The notes under the pieces are model-generated. The model had not been told where the DNA came from. It saw only the letters and a list, made by a program, of their open reading frames with translations, and did not search any database. From positions 1 to 12,278 of the forward strand of contig JAFDHW010000028.1 of NCBI GenBank assembly GCA_019308705.1: a stretch of DNA of 12,278 nucleotides, in the 5' to 3' direction. Position 1 is the stretch's first letter; each line of letters begins with the position of its first letter. This stretch comes from Deltaproteobacteria bacterium. Its GTDB lineage: Bacteria; Desulfobacterota; Desulfobacteria; Desulfobacterales; Desulfatibacillaceae. Of the stretch, positions 1 through 6,912 are shown piece after piece. A program made the position numbers and the translations under genes.

Positions 1-114
1 CGCTTCCTTCAGACCCCGCCTCGCGACGACGCCCTTGCGCTTCACTAGACCTTCACCTCCATCAGGTTGGTCAGAGGACTTTCACCTCCAAGCTGTCGAA
101 CATGCTCGGCACAC
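1..114 (-). mobile_element. Group II intron, class C (IIC), 5' end (domain I), cut by window edge
   Basis: Self-splicing retroelement RNA; only its first 114 nt are in the window, reading leftward on the minus strand. The 5' boundary is at 114, where GTGTG fits the group II consensus GUGYG. Blocks in order are GTGTGCCGAGCATG (114-101), GAGGTGAAAGTCCTC (a small stem-loop, about 87-73), GTGAAGG (about 56-50), GCGCAAGGGCGTC (about 40-28) and CTGAAGGAAGCG (12-1). As recalled, the Oceanobacillus iheyensis class IIC intron has the same blocks in the same order and spacing: GUGUGCCCGGCAUG, GGGUGAGAGUCCC, GUGAAGG, ACGCAAGGGUGUC, CUGAAGGAAGCGG. The boundary lies directly after the terminator T-tract TTTTTGTTT (123-115), the classic IIC insertion context. 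Whether the element is full length and encodes a reverse transcriptase/maturase cannot be seen. Class assignment is inferred from sequence memory and position. Confidence 0.88.
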
Positions 115-150
115 AAACAAAAAGCCCGGGAGGTTTCCCTCCCGGGCTTT
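115..150 (-). terminator. Intrinsic terminator of the beta-oxidation operon and intron target site
   Basis: A 13-bp perfect stem (AAAGCCCGGGAGG at 121-133, complementary arm at 138-150) with a 4-nt loop. On the minus strand it is followed by the T-tract TTTTTGTTT (123-115, of which the first three T belong to the stem). The orientation fits termination of the thiolase transcript, whose stop codon lies about 150 nt upstream. On the plus strand only three T follow the stem, so bidirectional use looks weak. The T-tract runs straight into the group II intron, so the hairpin would also be the 5' exon recognised by a class C intron. Confidence 0.9.
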
Positions 151-252
151 CCGGGCTAACTGTTCCGTTGGCACACGCGCCTTGTTGCTTGCCTCAAAAT
201 CCCGGCAAGGCCAAGGGGCCGTGGATACCGAACCGTTTTTTGGAAGGGGAGC

Positions 253-292
253 GCGAGGGGAAACCTTTTTTCCAAGAAAGGTTTCCCCTCGC
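253..292. repeat. Perfect 16-bp inverted repeat behind the thiolase gene
   Basis: Arms GCGAGGGGAAACCTTT (253-268) and its exact complement (277-292) are separated by 8 nt; two A-T pairs and a G-T could extend the stem into the spacer. It lies 9 nt past the thiolase stop codon. No T-run follows on the minus strand, so it is not a textbook terminator; the terminator at 115-150 serves that purpose better. It may protect the mRNA 3' end, or be one copy of a dispersed palindromic repeat. One window cannot decide between these. The remainder of this gap, 151-252, shows no coding or RNA signal that I can recognise. Confidence 0.75.
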
Positions 293-301
293 AAACTTTT
301 C

Positions 302-1495
302 CTATCCCTCGTACAGCTCGAACACCGCCGCCGCGCCCATGCCGCCGCCGATGCACATGGATTCCACGCCGTACTTCACGCCGTGGGTCTTCATGTTGTT
401 CAGCAGCGTGGCGGCCAGTTTGGAGCCGGTGCAGCCCAGGGGATGGCCCAGGGCGATGGCGCCGCCGTGGATGTTCACCTTCTCCACCTGGCCGGGCTTG
501 TCCAGGCCCAGTTGCCGCATGCAGTAGATGGCCTGGGAGGCGAAGGCCTCGTTGATCTCGAACAGGCCGATGTCCTCCACCTTCAGGCCCGCCTTTTCCA
601 GGGCCTTGGGGACGGCGTAGGCGGGGCCCACGCCCATCTCGTCGGGACGCACGCCCACGGTGGCGTAGGAAACCAGCCGGGCCAGGGGGGTGACGCCCAG
701 CTCCTTGCACTTGTCCAGGCTCATGATGACGGAAGCCGCGGCGCCGTCCGTGGTCTGGGAGGAGTTGCCCGCGGTGACCGAGCCGTTGGCCGCGAAAACG
801 GGCCTTAGCTTGGCCAGGCCCTCGATGGTGGTGGTGGGCCGCACGCCGTCGTCAAAGTCCTGGAGAAAGGTTTCCTTCTTGTAGGTGCCGTCCTCCTTCT
901 TCACGTACTTGTCGGCGGGGGTGGGCACGATCTCGATGAACTTGCCTTCCTGCTGGGCCTTGGTGGCCTTCATCTGGGAGTGATAGGCGAATTCATCCTG
1001 CTCTTCGCGGGATATGTTGTAGCGGTTGGCCACGTTTTCCGCGGTGATGCCCATGGAAACGTACAGGTCCGGGTGCTTCTTGGTGTGCTCCGGGAACGGC
1101 CGGGGCAGGTTTCCGCCCATGGGCACGTAGGTCATGGACTCCAGGCCGCCGGCCATGGTGATGTCGGACCAGCCCGCCATGACGCGCATGGCGCTCTGGA
1201 CGATGGCCTCCAGGCCCGAGGAACAGAACCGGTTGATGGTGGCCCCGGACACGTTGTCCGGGAACCCGGCGATCTGCAGGGCGATCCGGCCGATGTTCAG
1301 CCCCTGCTCCGCCTCGGGGAAGGAGCACCCCAGCATGAGATCCTCCACCATGCCCTTTTCCAGGTTGGGGGTCTTTTCCACCGCCGCGTTCAGGATGTGG
1401 GAAATCAGGCTTTCCGGGCGCGTGTTGGCGAAGGCCCCTTTGTTGCGCCGGCAGCCCGGGGTTCTTACGGCCGTGACGATGTATGCGTCTCTCAT
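302..1495 (-). CDS. fadA: Acetyl-CoA acyltransferase (thiolase), beta-oxidation type
   Basis: Thiolase that cleaves 3-ketoacyl-CoA with CoA to acetyl-CoA and a shortened acyl-CoA, the last step of beta-oxidation; cytosolic. It has 397 aa, normal for the family. Nucleophile Cys91 lies in NRFCSSGLEA, NEAF is at 315-318, catalytic His351 in GHPLGCTG, and the second active-site cysteine Cys381 in MCIGGGMGAA near the C-terminus. The N-terminal DAYIVTAVRTP is typical of FadA-like thiolases. The ATG at 1495 is preceded by AGGAGG about 8 nt upstream. The gene begins 38 nt after the FadN-like gene and is surely co-transcribed with it. Because it pairs with a FadN-type fusion, a degradative role is more likely than biosynthetic acetoacetyl-CoA formation, but chain-length specificity cannot be read from sequence. 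The fadA symbol is by analogy with the Bacillus fadNAE operon. Confidence 0.95.
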   Translation of the reverse strand: MRDAYIVTAVRTPGCRRNKGAFANTRPESLISHILNAAVEKTPNLEKGMVEDLMLGCSFPEAEQGLNIGRIALQIAGFPDNVSGATINRFCSSGLEAIVQSAMRVMAGWSDITMAGGLESMTYVPMGGNLPRPFPEHTKKHPDLYVSMGITAENVANRYNISREEQDEFAYHSQMKATKAQQEGKFIEIVPTPADKYVKKEDGTYKKETFLQDFDDGVRPTTTIEGLAKLRPVFAANGSVTAGNSSQTTDGAAASVIMSLDKCKELGVTPLARLVSYATVGVRPDEMGVGPAYAVPKALEKAGLKVEDIGLFEINEAFASQAIYCMRQLGLDKPGQVEKVNIHGGAIALGHPLGCTGSKLAATLLNNMKTHGVKYGVESMCIGGGMGAAAVFELYEG

Positions 1496-1533
1496 ATATC
1501 CGCCTCCTAGTGAAAAAAAGGTTGCTATCCGGG

Positions 1534-3942
1534 TTAGTTGCGCAGGGGCTTGCCGGTGGTGAGCATGTGCTCCACCCGCTCCAGGGTCTTCTTCTCGCGG
1601 AAGAAGTCCACGAACGCCTCGCGCTCCAGGGTCAGGATGACGTCCTCGTCCACCTTGGAGAAGTCCCTGGCGTCGCCGCCGCCGATGACGTAGGCGATCC
1701 TCTTGGCCAGGAACACGTCATACTCGCTCACGTAGCCGCCGGACTGCATGTTGAACAGCTCGGCCTCGGCCATGCCTTGGGCACATTGCCCCATGACCGG
1801 GATGGGTCGTTTCACCGGAGGGGTGTACCCGTCCTCCACCATGCGCAGGACTTCCTTCTTGGCCTCGCCGATGAGGTAGTCCCGGTTCATGACGATGCGG
1901 TCCGTGGGGGCGAGGAACCCGTTCTTTCTGGCCTCCGCCGCGGAGTTGGAGTACTTGGCCGTGGCGATGGCCATGAAGACCGGGAGGAACATGTCCGCCC
2001 AGTTGGTGGGCTTGACACACTCGGGCACGCTCTGCACGAAACGTTTCCACAGGTTCATGCAGCCGCCGCCGGCGGGCAGAAGCCCCACGCCGATCTCCAC
2101 CAGGCCCATGAACAGCTCGGCGTGGGCCACGATCTTGTCCGCGCCCAGGCACACCTCGCAGCCGCCGCCGAGCGTCATGCCGAAGGGCGCCGCCACCACG
2201 GGAAAGGGTGCGTACTTGGCGGCCTGGATGCCGCTCTGGGCCATGGCCAGGAAGGAATCGATCTCGGAGAACTTGCCCTCCTTGGCCAGCCCGCTCATGA
2301 AGGCCAGGTCGCCGCCCGCGGAGAACGCGCCGGGAAAGCCCGGGGCCTGGTTGCCGATGACCACGCCCACGCCGTTCTTCTCCACGTACTCCATGGCCTC
2401 GCCCATGGACTCCACCAGCTCCTTGTTGATGGCGTTCATCTTGGTGTGGAACTCGATGCAGAACACGCCGTCGCCGAGGTCGATGAGGGAAGCCGAGGCG
2501 TTCTCCTTCACCGTCTGGCCCGCCTGCTTGAGCGCGCGCAGGCTGATGATGGCCGGGGAGGTCTCGATGGGCTTGTAGCCGCCTTCCACCAGGTCGTAGT
2601 AGTAATCCTTGCCTTGCTCGGTCTTGTAGAAGGAGGTTGCGCCGGAGGCTAGCATCTTCTTCACGTTTTCCGGAACGGCGTATCCTTCCTTCTCCATCCG
2701 GTCCACGACCTTCTGCACGCCCACGGCGTCCCAGGACTCGAACGGGCCCATGGAGAAGTTGTAGCCCCACTTCATGGCATTGTCGATTTCCACGATGTTG
2801 TCGGAAATCTCGGGGATGCGGTTGGCCGCGTAGATCCAGCCGTTGGCGGACACCTTCCAGGCGTATTGGGAAAGCTTGTCATCGCCGAACAGGATGGTTT
2901 GCATCTTCTCGGGAAGGGACGTGGCCTTCTTGGCGGCCTCGATGCAGGGGGCCTCGATCTTGGTCAGTTCCTCGTACTCGCCGGTGGCCGGGTTGATCAC
3001 CTTGCGGATGGTCTTCCACTCCGGGGTGATCTCCTTTTTGTAGAACCCGCCCTGGGTCTTGTTGCCCAGTTGCTTGTTCTCGATCATCTTCTCCACGAAC
3101 TCGGGCAAGACGAACGCGTCGCGGGCTTCGTCCTCGGTGACCAGTTCGTAGGTGTTCTTGGCCACGTGGCCCAGGGTGTCCAGTCCCACCAGGTCCGCGG
3201 TCTTGAACATGGCGGTCTTGGGCCGGCCCATGAGCGGCCCGAACAGCGCGTCCACCTCCGGAATGGAGATGCCGTCCTCCACCATGAGCTGCATGGCCTT
3301 GACCATGCCCTGGACGCCGATTCTGTTGCCGATGAAGTTGGGGGTGTCCTTGGCCCACACGATGCCCTTGCCCAGCATCCGCTCCCCGAAGTCGGCCATG
3401 AAGTCCAGGACCTCCTTCTTGGTCTCCTTGCCCGGGATGAGCTCCAGGAGCTTCATGTAGCGCACCGGGTTGAAGAAGTGGGTGCCCATGAAGTGCTGGC
3501 GGAACTCGGGGGGCAAATGCTCGCTCATGGACTCCAGCGGAATGCCCGAGGTGTTGGAGGAAACGATGGTGTCGGGCTTGCGCACCTTTTCCACGTTGGC
3601 GAGCACCTGCTTTTTGATCTCCAGGTTCTCCACCACCACTTCCACGATCCAGTCGCAGTCGGCCAGTTCGTTCCAGTCGTCCTCGAAGTTGCCGATCTTG
3701 ACCAGGTCCGGGTCCTTCTTGGGGTCCATGAACAGGGCGGGGCGGGACTTCACCGCGGCGTCGAACCCGGCCTTCACGATGCGGTTCCTGGCCGCGGGGT
3801 CGTTCTTTTCCTCGTCCTTCAGGTCAAAGGGGACGATGTCCAGGAGCACGACCCGGATGCCCGCGCTGGCCAACAGGGCCGCGATACCGCCGCCCATGAC
3901 GCCAGAGCCCAAGACGCCTGCCTTTTTTATCCTTCTGACCAT
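1534..3942 (-). CDS. fadN: 3-hydroxyacyl-CoA dehydrogenase / enoyl-CoA hydratase fusion (FadN-like)
   Basis: Bifunctional beta-oxidation enzyme of 802 aa: hydrates enoyl-CoA and oxidises the resulting 3-hydroxyacyl-CoA with NAD+. The dehydrogenase half comes first, with a Rossmann loop GVLGSGVMGGG (9-19), SSNTSG (128-133) and catalytic His155 in THFFNP (154-159). A helical dehydrogenase C-terminal region follows, to about residue 450. The crotonase half occupies roughly 480-720, with oxyanion segment FSAGGDL (540-546) and both acid/base glutamates, Glu596 in GGGCE and Glu616 in VEIG. Dehydrogenase-first order matches Bacillus FadN (YusL, about 790 aa) and is the reverse of E. coli FadB. I chose the ATG at 3942 because AAGGAGG lies just upstream and the Rossmann strand begins there; an in-frame start at 4050 would add 36 unconserved residues. 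First gene of a two-gene operon with the thiolase. No acyl-CoA dehydrogenase is in the window. Confidence 0.95.
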   Translation of the reverse strand: MVRRIKKAGVLGSGVMGGGIAALLASAGIRVVLLDIVPFDLKDEEKNDPAARNRIVKAGFDAAVKSRPALFMDPKKDPDLVKIGNFEDDWNELADCDWIVEVVVENLEIKKQVLANVEKVRKPDTIVSSNTSGIPLESMSEHLPPEFRQHFMGTHFFNPVRYMKLLELIPGKETKKEVLDFMADFGERMLGKGIVWAKDTPNFIGNRIGVQGMVKAMQLMVEDGISIPEVDALFGPLMGRPKTAMFKTADLVGLDTLGHVAKNTYELVTEDEARDAFVLPEFVEKMIENKQLGNKTQGGFYKKEITPEWKTIRKVINPATGEYEELTKIEAPCIEAAKKATSLPEKMQTILFGDDKLSQYAWKVSANGWIYAANRIPEISDNIVEIDNAMKWGYNFSMGPFESWDAVGVQKVVDRMEKEGYAVPENVKKMLASGATSFYKTEQGKDYYYDLVEGGYKPIETSPAIISLRALKQAGQTVKENASASLIDLGDGVFCIEFHTKMNAINKELVESMGEAMEYVEKNGVGVVIGNQAPGFPGAFSAGGDLAFMSGLAKEGKFSEIDSFLAMAQSGIQAAKYAPFPVVAAPFGMTLGGGCEVCLGADKIVAHAELFMGLVEIGVGLLPAGGGCMNLWKRFVQSVPECVKPTNWADMFLPVFMAIATAKYSNSAAEARKNGFLAPTDRIVMNRDYLIGEAKKEVLRMVEDGYTPPVKRPIPVMGQCAQGMAEAELFNMQSGGYVSEYDVFLAKRIAYVIGGGDARDFSKVDEDVILTLEREAFVDFFREKKTLERVEHMLTTGKPLRN

Positions 3943-4110
3943 ACAAACCTCCTTTTCGTTATGCCGATCTTTTGTACGGCAGGATGGGGATGATCCGCGG
4001 CCCGCGCCGTACCTTTTCCCGCCGATTCGGGCACGGGACAACCCGCTCATTCCGCGTGAGCCGCGGCCTCCGGGCCCCGCCGTGCAGGGCGGAATCCGGG
4101 GAAACCGGCT

Positions 4111-4136
4111 CTGCTGAGGAATGATTCACTTAGCAG
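4111..4136. promoter_or_regulatory. Dyad overlapping the fadN -10: candidate operator
   Basis: CTGCTGAG (4111-4118) and CTTAGCAG (4129-4136) form an inverted repeat with a single G-T mismatch. Nested inside is a GAATGATTC palindrome (4119-4127), offset by one bulged base. The element covers the proposed -10 and start site of fadN, where a repressor would block initiation. Fatty-acid genes are often controlled by acyl-CoA-responsive TetR or GntR repressors binding such dyads, but the sequence does not match any operator I know well, and no regulator gene is in the window. Confidence 0.4.
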
Positions 4137-4156
4137 GGCCGCGTCCGCACTGTCAA
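4127..4156 (-). promoter_or_regulatory. Candidate sigma70-type promoter for the fadN-fadA operon
   Basis: On the minus strand a perfect -35 hexamer TTGACA (4156-4151) is followed by 18 nt and then TAAGTG (4132-4127), preceded by TGC (4135-4133), which resembles an extended -10. The -10 itself is a poor match to TATAAT, so activity may depend on the extended element. Transcription would start near 4120 and give a leader of roughly 175-180 nt before the fadN ATG. This is prediction from motif only. Confidence 0.5.
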
Positions 4157-4186
4157 GGGCAGAAGGGGCCGCCGCGGGGCGCCTGT

Positions 4187-4226
4187 ATGCACAACCATCT
4201 GTTTTTCATGAAAATTGGTCTTGCAT
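4187..4226. repeat. AT-rich interrupted inverted repeat in the divergent region
   Basis: The left arm ATGCACAACCA (4187-4197) and right arm TGGTCTTGCAT (4216-4226) are inverted copies matching at 9 of 11 positions. The 18-nt spacer contains TTTTCATGAAAA (4203-4214), a perfect 12-bp palindrome whose axis is about 2 nt off the arms. It is the most AT-rich part of a GC-rich region, 30-70 nt upstream of the fadN -35. It could be an activator or regulator site or part of a promoter for the plus-strand gene; no assignment is possible. Confidence 0.4.
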
Positions 4227-4349
4227 GCCCTGCCCATGCGGCCACGGGCGCGGCCTTGCCGGCGCGGAAGCCGGGATACTGAACACCTGTTCATTGCGCC
4301 GGGCGTTGCCGGAAAACCGTCCGGTCTGGTAGCCTGGGGAAGGAGGGTC

Positions 4350-5249
4350 ATGGGAAACGAAGAACACAGGCTGGACCGCGCGGCGGAGGCCGTCATCCGC
4401 CTGGCCGCGGAGCCGGGGGGCGGATCGGAGTTTTGGGAGCCGGTGTGCGCCCTTACCGGCGCGGACACCCCGGAGGACGCGGCCCGGCTGCTGGCGGACC
4501 CGGACTGCCCCGGCGCCCAAGCGGCCTGGGAGCTGGTGTTGTATCCCGGCCCGGAGATTATGGCCCGGGTGGAAAGATTATGGGAGGAGCATGGCCTGCA
4601 ACCGGAAGACGGCCCAAGGGTCCGGGAAAGGATCGTGGAGGGGCTTTGCGAGGTGCGCCTGCCGCTGCCGGGAGGCCGGACGGCGGTTCTGTCCCCGCCC
4701 CGGGAGGCCGGGGAGGCCTTTGCCCAAAGGCTTAGGCTTTCCGTGCTTGATCCCGCTTTGGCGGAGGCTTTTGAAGAAATGGAGGAACAACAGCGCCTGG
4801 CTTGCCGGGCGGCCGCCCGGGGTCTTGCGCTGGAAGGGGAAGCGTTGCGCTTTCTGGGCCGCCTGGCCCGGGCCTTCTCCGGCGAGCCGGATGTTTCGGA
4901 ATTGTTCGCCTTTGCCGCCGGGGTGCTGAAGGACGCGCCGCCGGGCGCGGACCCCGCCCCGGTCCTGGCGGATTACGCCCGGTGGTGCCAAAACGCCCTT
5001 TTCCGGGCCGACGCCGACGACGCCAGGACCAGAGGCATGAACATGGAAACCCGCGTGGCGCTGGGCATCCGGCCGCCCTACGTGGACAGGACGCGCATGG
5101 AAAAGCGCCTGGACCGCTGCGCGCGGATCCTGGCGAAAACCGCGCCGGGCCTGTGGCCGCCGCCGTTGGAAGAGGAGGTCCACTCCGTGATCCCGGACAG
5201 CCCGGACAGCCTGAAGACCTTCATCCGCGGCGGCCTGAGGGAGGAATGA
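4350..5249 (+). CDS. Hypothetical protein, unknown family (299 aa)
   Basis: I do not recognise this protein. It starts MGNEEHRLDRAAEAVIRLA at an ATG with AAGGAGGG a few bases upstream. An in-frame TTG at 4215 would add 45 residues without a ribosome site and is not preferred. It appears soluble: no signal peptide, no membrane segment, no zinc-type cysteine clusters and no nucleotide-binding loop. It looks mainly helical, rich in Ala, Glu, Arg and Leu, with a charged helix-like stretch around 160-185 (EEMEEQQRLACRAAARGL). The C-terminal 70 residues carry proline-rich turns (GIRPPYVDR, LWPPPLEEE) and may form a separate small domain. Codon use and GC resemble the neighbours, so nothing suggests recent transfer. 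It is divergent from fadN and converges on the radical SAM gene with 24 nt between stop codons, so it is probably monocistronic. Coding confidence comes from length, ribosome site and fit between flanking genes. Confidence 0.8.
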   Translation: MGNEEHRLDRAAEAVIRLAAEPGGGSEFWEPVCALTGADTPEDAARLLADPDCPGAQAAWELVLYPGPEIMARVERLWEEHGLQPEDGPRVRERIVEGLCEVRLPLPGGRTAVLSPPREAGEAFAQRLRLSVLDPALAEAFEEMEEQQRLACRAAARGLALEGEALRFLGRLARAFSGEPDVSELFAFAAGVLKDAPPGADPAPVLADYARWCQNALFRADADDARTRGMNMETRVALGIRPPYVDRTRMEKRLDRCARILAKTAPGLWPPPLEEEVHSVIPDSPDSLKTFIRGGLREE

Positions 5250-5273
5250 GAGGAAAGGATACCACCCCCCGCC

Positions 5274-6884
5274 CTACCCCTTTTCCGCAATTTGTTTGGC
5301 TTTCTCATATTCCCCTCGCAATCGCGTCTTATCCACCCCGTGGTCGATGACGTCCCAGGGAAAGAACTCGTCTTGGTCCCGTTCCCGGAGGGTGAAGAAA
5401 TCCGGGTTCACGGCGGACTCTTTGAAGGTTTTGGGCCAGTTGCCGCTGTTCGCCCGGACCCGGACCAGCATGTCCGCCACCCGCCGGTCCCCGCGGGAGA
5501 TCAGCCCCTGGACGTACGCCCACCGGGGCACGTCCGCGGAAACGTCCACGTTGGCCACGGCCTTTAGCCCCTGCTTCACCCGTTTGATCTTGTCCTTCAA
5601 GGTGCGCACATCGTCCATGGGCGCCCACTGGAAGGGCGTGTGGGGCTTGGGCACGAAGCAGGACAGGGAAACCCGTATCCTTCCCATGCGTCCCCTGGGC
5701 CGGGACGCGGCCAGAAATTCGTGCTTCACCCGCTTGGTGGTTTCCACCACCGCGTCCACGTCTTCCGTGGTCTCCCAGGGCAGGCCCGCCATGAAATAGA
5801 GCTTCAGGTTGGGCACCCCGGCTTCCACCAGCAGCCGGGCCGCGGAAAGCAGGTGTTCTTCGTTTATGCCCTTGCCGATGATCCGCCGCATGCGCCCGGA
5901 TCCCGCGTCCGGGGCCAGGGTGGCGGTCTTGACCCCGCTTTTTGCCACGGCCCGGGCAAACTCGGGGGTCATGGCGTCGGCCCGCAGGGAGGAAAAGGAC
6001 AGGGGCACTCCCTGCTCCCCGGCGTATGCGCATATCTGTTCCAGGCCCGGCAGGTCCGAGACCGCCGCGCCCAGGAGCCCCACGGTCCGGCCCGTGCCCC
6101 GGGCCGCGGAAAGGTCTTGTTTCACCTGGTCCGGGCTCCGGAACCGCAGCGGCCGGGTCACCTGGCCCGCGGCGCAGAACCGGCACCCGTGGGCGCACCC
6201 CCGGGAAACCTCCACCAAAAACGACGACTCAAAGGGCCCGGTCCCGCTCTCGCCTATGTCCGAAACCGTGGAGAACGAGGAAAGGTCCCTGGCGAAGACC
6301 CGGCGCACCCTGGCCGGAGCCCCGGCCGCGGGCTCCATGGCGGAAAGCCTGCCGGAGGCGTCCCATCGCGGGGTGTAGAGGCTGGGCACGTAGGCCCCGG
6401 GCACCTCGGCGGCCAGGGCCAAAAGGGTTTCCTGCCGGTCCCGGGGCCGGGAGGCCGAGGCCAGGAGGGGAGCCGCGATCTCCTCGGCCTCCCCGACCAA
6501 AAAAGCGTCCACGAACGGGGCCAGGGGCTCGGGGTTTAAGCCCGCGGCCACGCCCCCCGCCACGACCAGGGGATGGTCTTCGTCCCGTTGGGCGGAGTAC
6601 AGGGGAATTCCGCCCCGCTCCAGCATGTCCAGGACGTTTGCAAAGTCGTTTTCAAAGGACAGGGAAAAAGCCACCAGGTCAAAGGAGCAAAGTTTCGCTC
6701 CGCTCTCCCTGGCAACCGCGGGCCCGGCCTCGGGCAAAAACGCCGTTTCCACGGGCCCGTGTTCGGCGAAAAGGGCTTTTACCGCGGCGAACCCCAGGCT
6801 GGACAGCCCCACCGCCGGGGTGGAGGGGAACACCAGGACCACCGAAAGCCCCGATCGCCCCGTCCTGTCCCTGTTCGCGCACAA
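5274..6884 (-). CDS. Radical SAM protein with B12-binding-like N-terminus (TIGR03960-like)
   Basis: Radical SAM enzyme of about 536 aa; reaction unknown. The 4Fe-4S motif CAHGCRFC (Cys230, 234, 237) follows VEVSRG, as in TIGR03960-type proteins (recalled form: ARGCTRGCRFCQAG). Downstream are APDAGS, the GLPWET turn and PKPHTPFQW, then a C-terminal region with PWDVIDHGVDK resembling the family's PWDHID-GV-K segment. The first 130 or so residues (VVLVFPSTPAVGLSSLGF onward) look like the degenerate cobalamin-binding-type domain; no DxHxxG cobalamin motif is visible. I place the start at TTG 6884 because GGAGG/AGGAGG sequences precede it and it lies 28 nt after the ftsZ stop. An ATG at 6959 would overlap ftsZ and add unconserved sequence; a GTG at 6842 is another option. 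It is probably co-transcribed with ftsZ. In TIGR03960 family members a role in RNA or cofactor modification is only conjecture. Confidence 0.85.
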   Translation of the reverse strand: MCANRDRTGRSGLSVVLVFPSTPAVGLSSLGFAAVKALFAEHGPVETAFLPEAGPAVARESGAKLCSFDLVAFSLSFENDFANVLDMLERGGIPLYSAQRDEDHPLVVAGGVAAGLNPEPLAPFVDAFLVGEAEEIAAPLLASASRPRDRQETLLALAAEVPGAYVPSLYTPRWDASGRLSAMEPAAGAPARVRRVFARDLSSFSTVSDIGESGTGPFESSFLVEVSRGCAHGCRFCAAGQVTRPLRFRSPDQVKQDLSAARGTGRTVGLLGAAVSDLPGLEQICAYAGEQGVPLSFSSLRADAMTPEFARAVAKSGVKTATLAPDAGSGRMRRIIGKGINEEHLLSAARLLVEAGVPNLKLYFMAGLPWETTEDVDAVVETTKRVKHEFLAASRPRGRMGRIRVSLSCFVPKPHTPFQWAPMDDVRTLKDKIKRVKQGLKAVANVDVSADVPRWAYVQGLISRGDRRVADMLVRVRANSGNWPKTFKESAVNPDFFTLRERDQDEFFPWDVIDHGVDKTRLRGEYEKAKQIAEKG

Positions 6885-6912
6885 ACGCCCTCCTGCCTCC
6901 GCCTGTTCCTGG

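Larger units (their letters stand above)
3943..4349. other. Divergent intergenic region between fadN and the 4350 gene
   Basis: This 407-bp stretch has no convincing gene. Short reading frames on both strands lack ribosome sites and conserved content. It holds the candidate fadN promoter (4127-4156), a dyad over its -10 (4111-4136) and an AT-rich interrupted inverted repeat (4187-4226). The segment 3943-4110 would be an untranslated leader of about 170-180 nt for fadN. I see no known riboswitch in it. No clear promoter stands out for the plus-strand gene; a weak TTGCCG/TACTGA pair near 4257-4283 has only about 15 nt of spacing. Confidence 0.7.

Noticed and set aside
1..114. tRNA, riboswitch or coding explanation for the structured left edge
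   Set aside because: No cloverleaf or known aptamer pattern; the ordered blocks starting at GTGTGCC fit a class IIC intron much better.
1483..3993. Long plus-strand frames of 389 and 375 aa opposite fadN
   Set aside because: Antisense shadows of a clearly conserved gene; composition rich in His, Gly, Leu and Val with no recognisable motif.
3943..4050. Upstream in-frame start for fadN adding 36 residues
   Set aside because: The added residues are not conserved and the AAGGAGG next to the ATG at 3942 fixes the start.
4130..4468. 112-aa minus-strand frame reaching into the divergent intergenic region
   Set aside because: No ribosome site, no conserved content, and it overlaps the better-supported gene at 4350.
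5250..5273. Shared terminator between the convergent gene ends
   Set aside because: Only 24 nt, with no inverted repeat or T-run that I can see on either strand.
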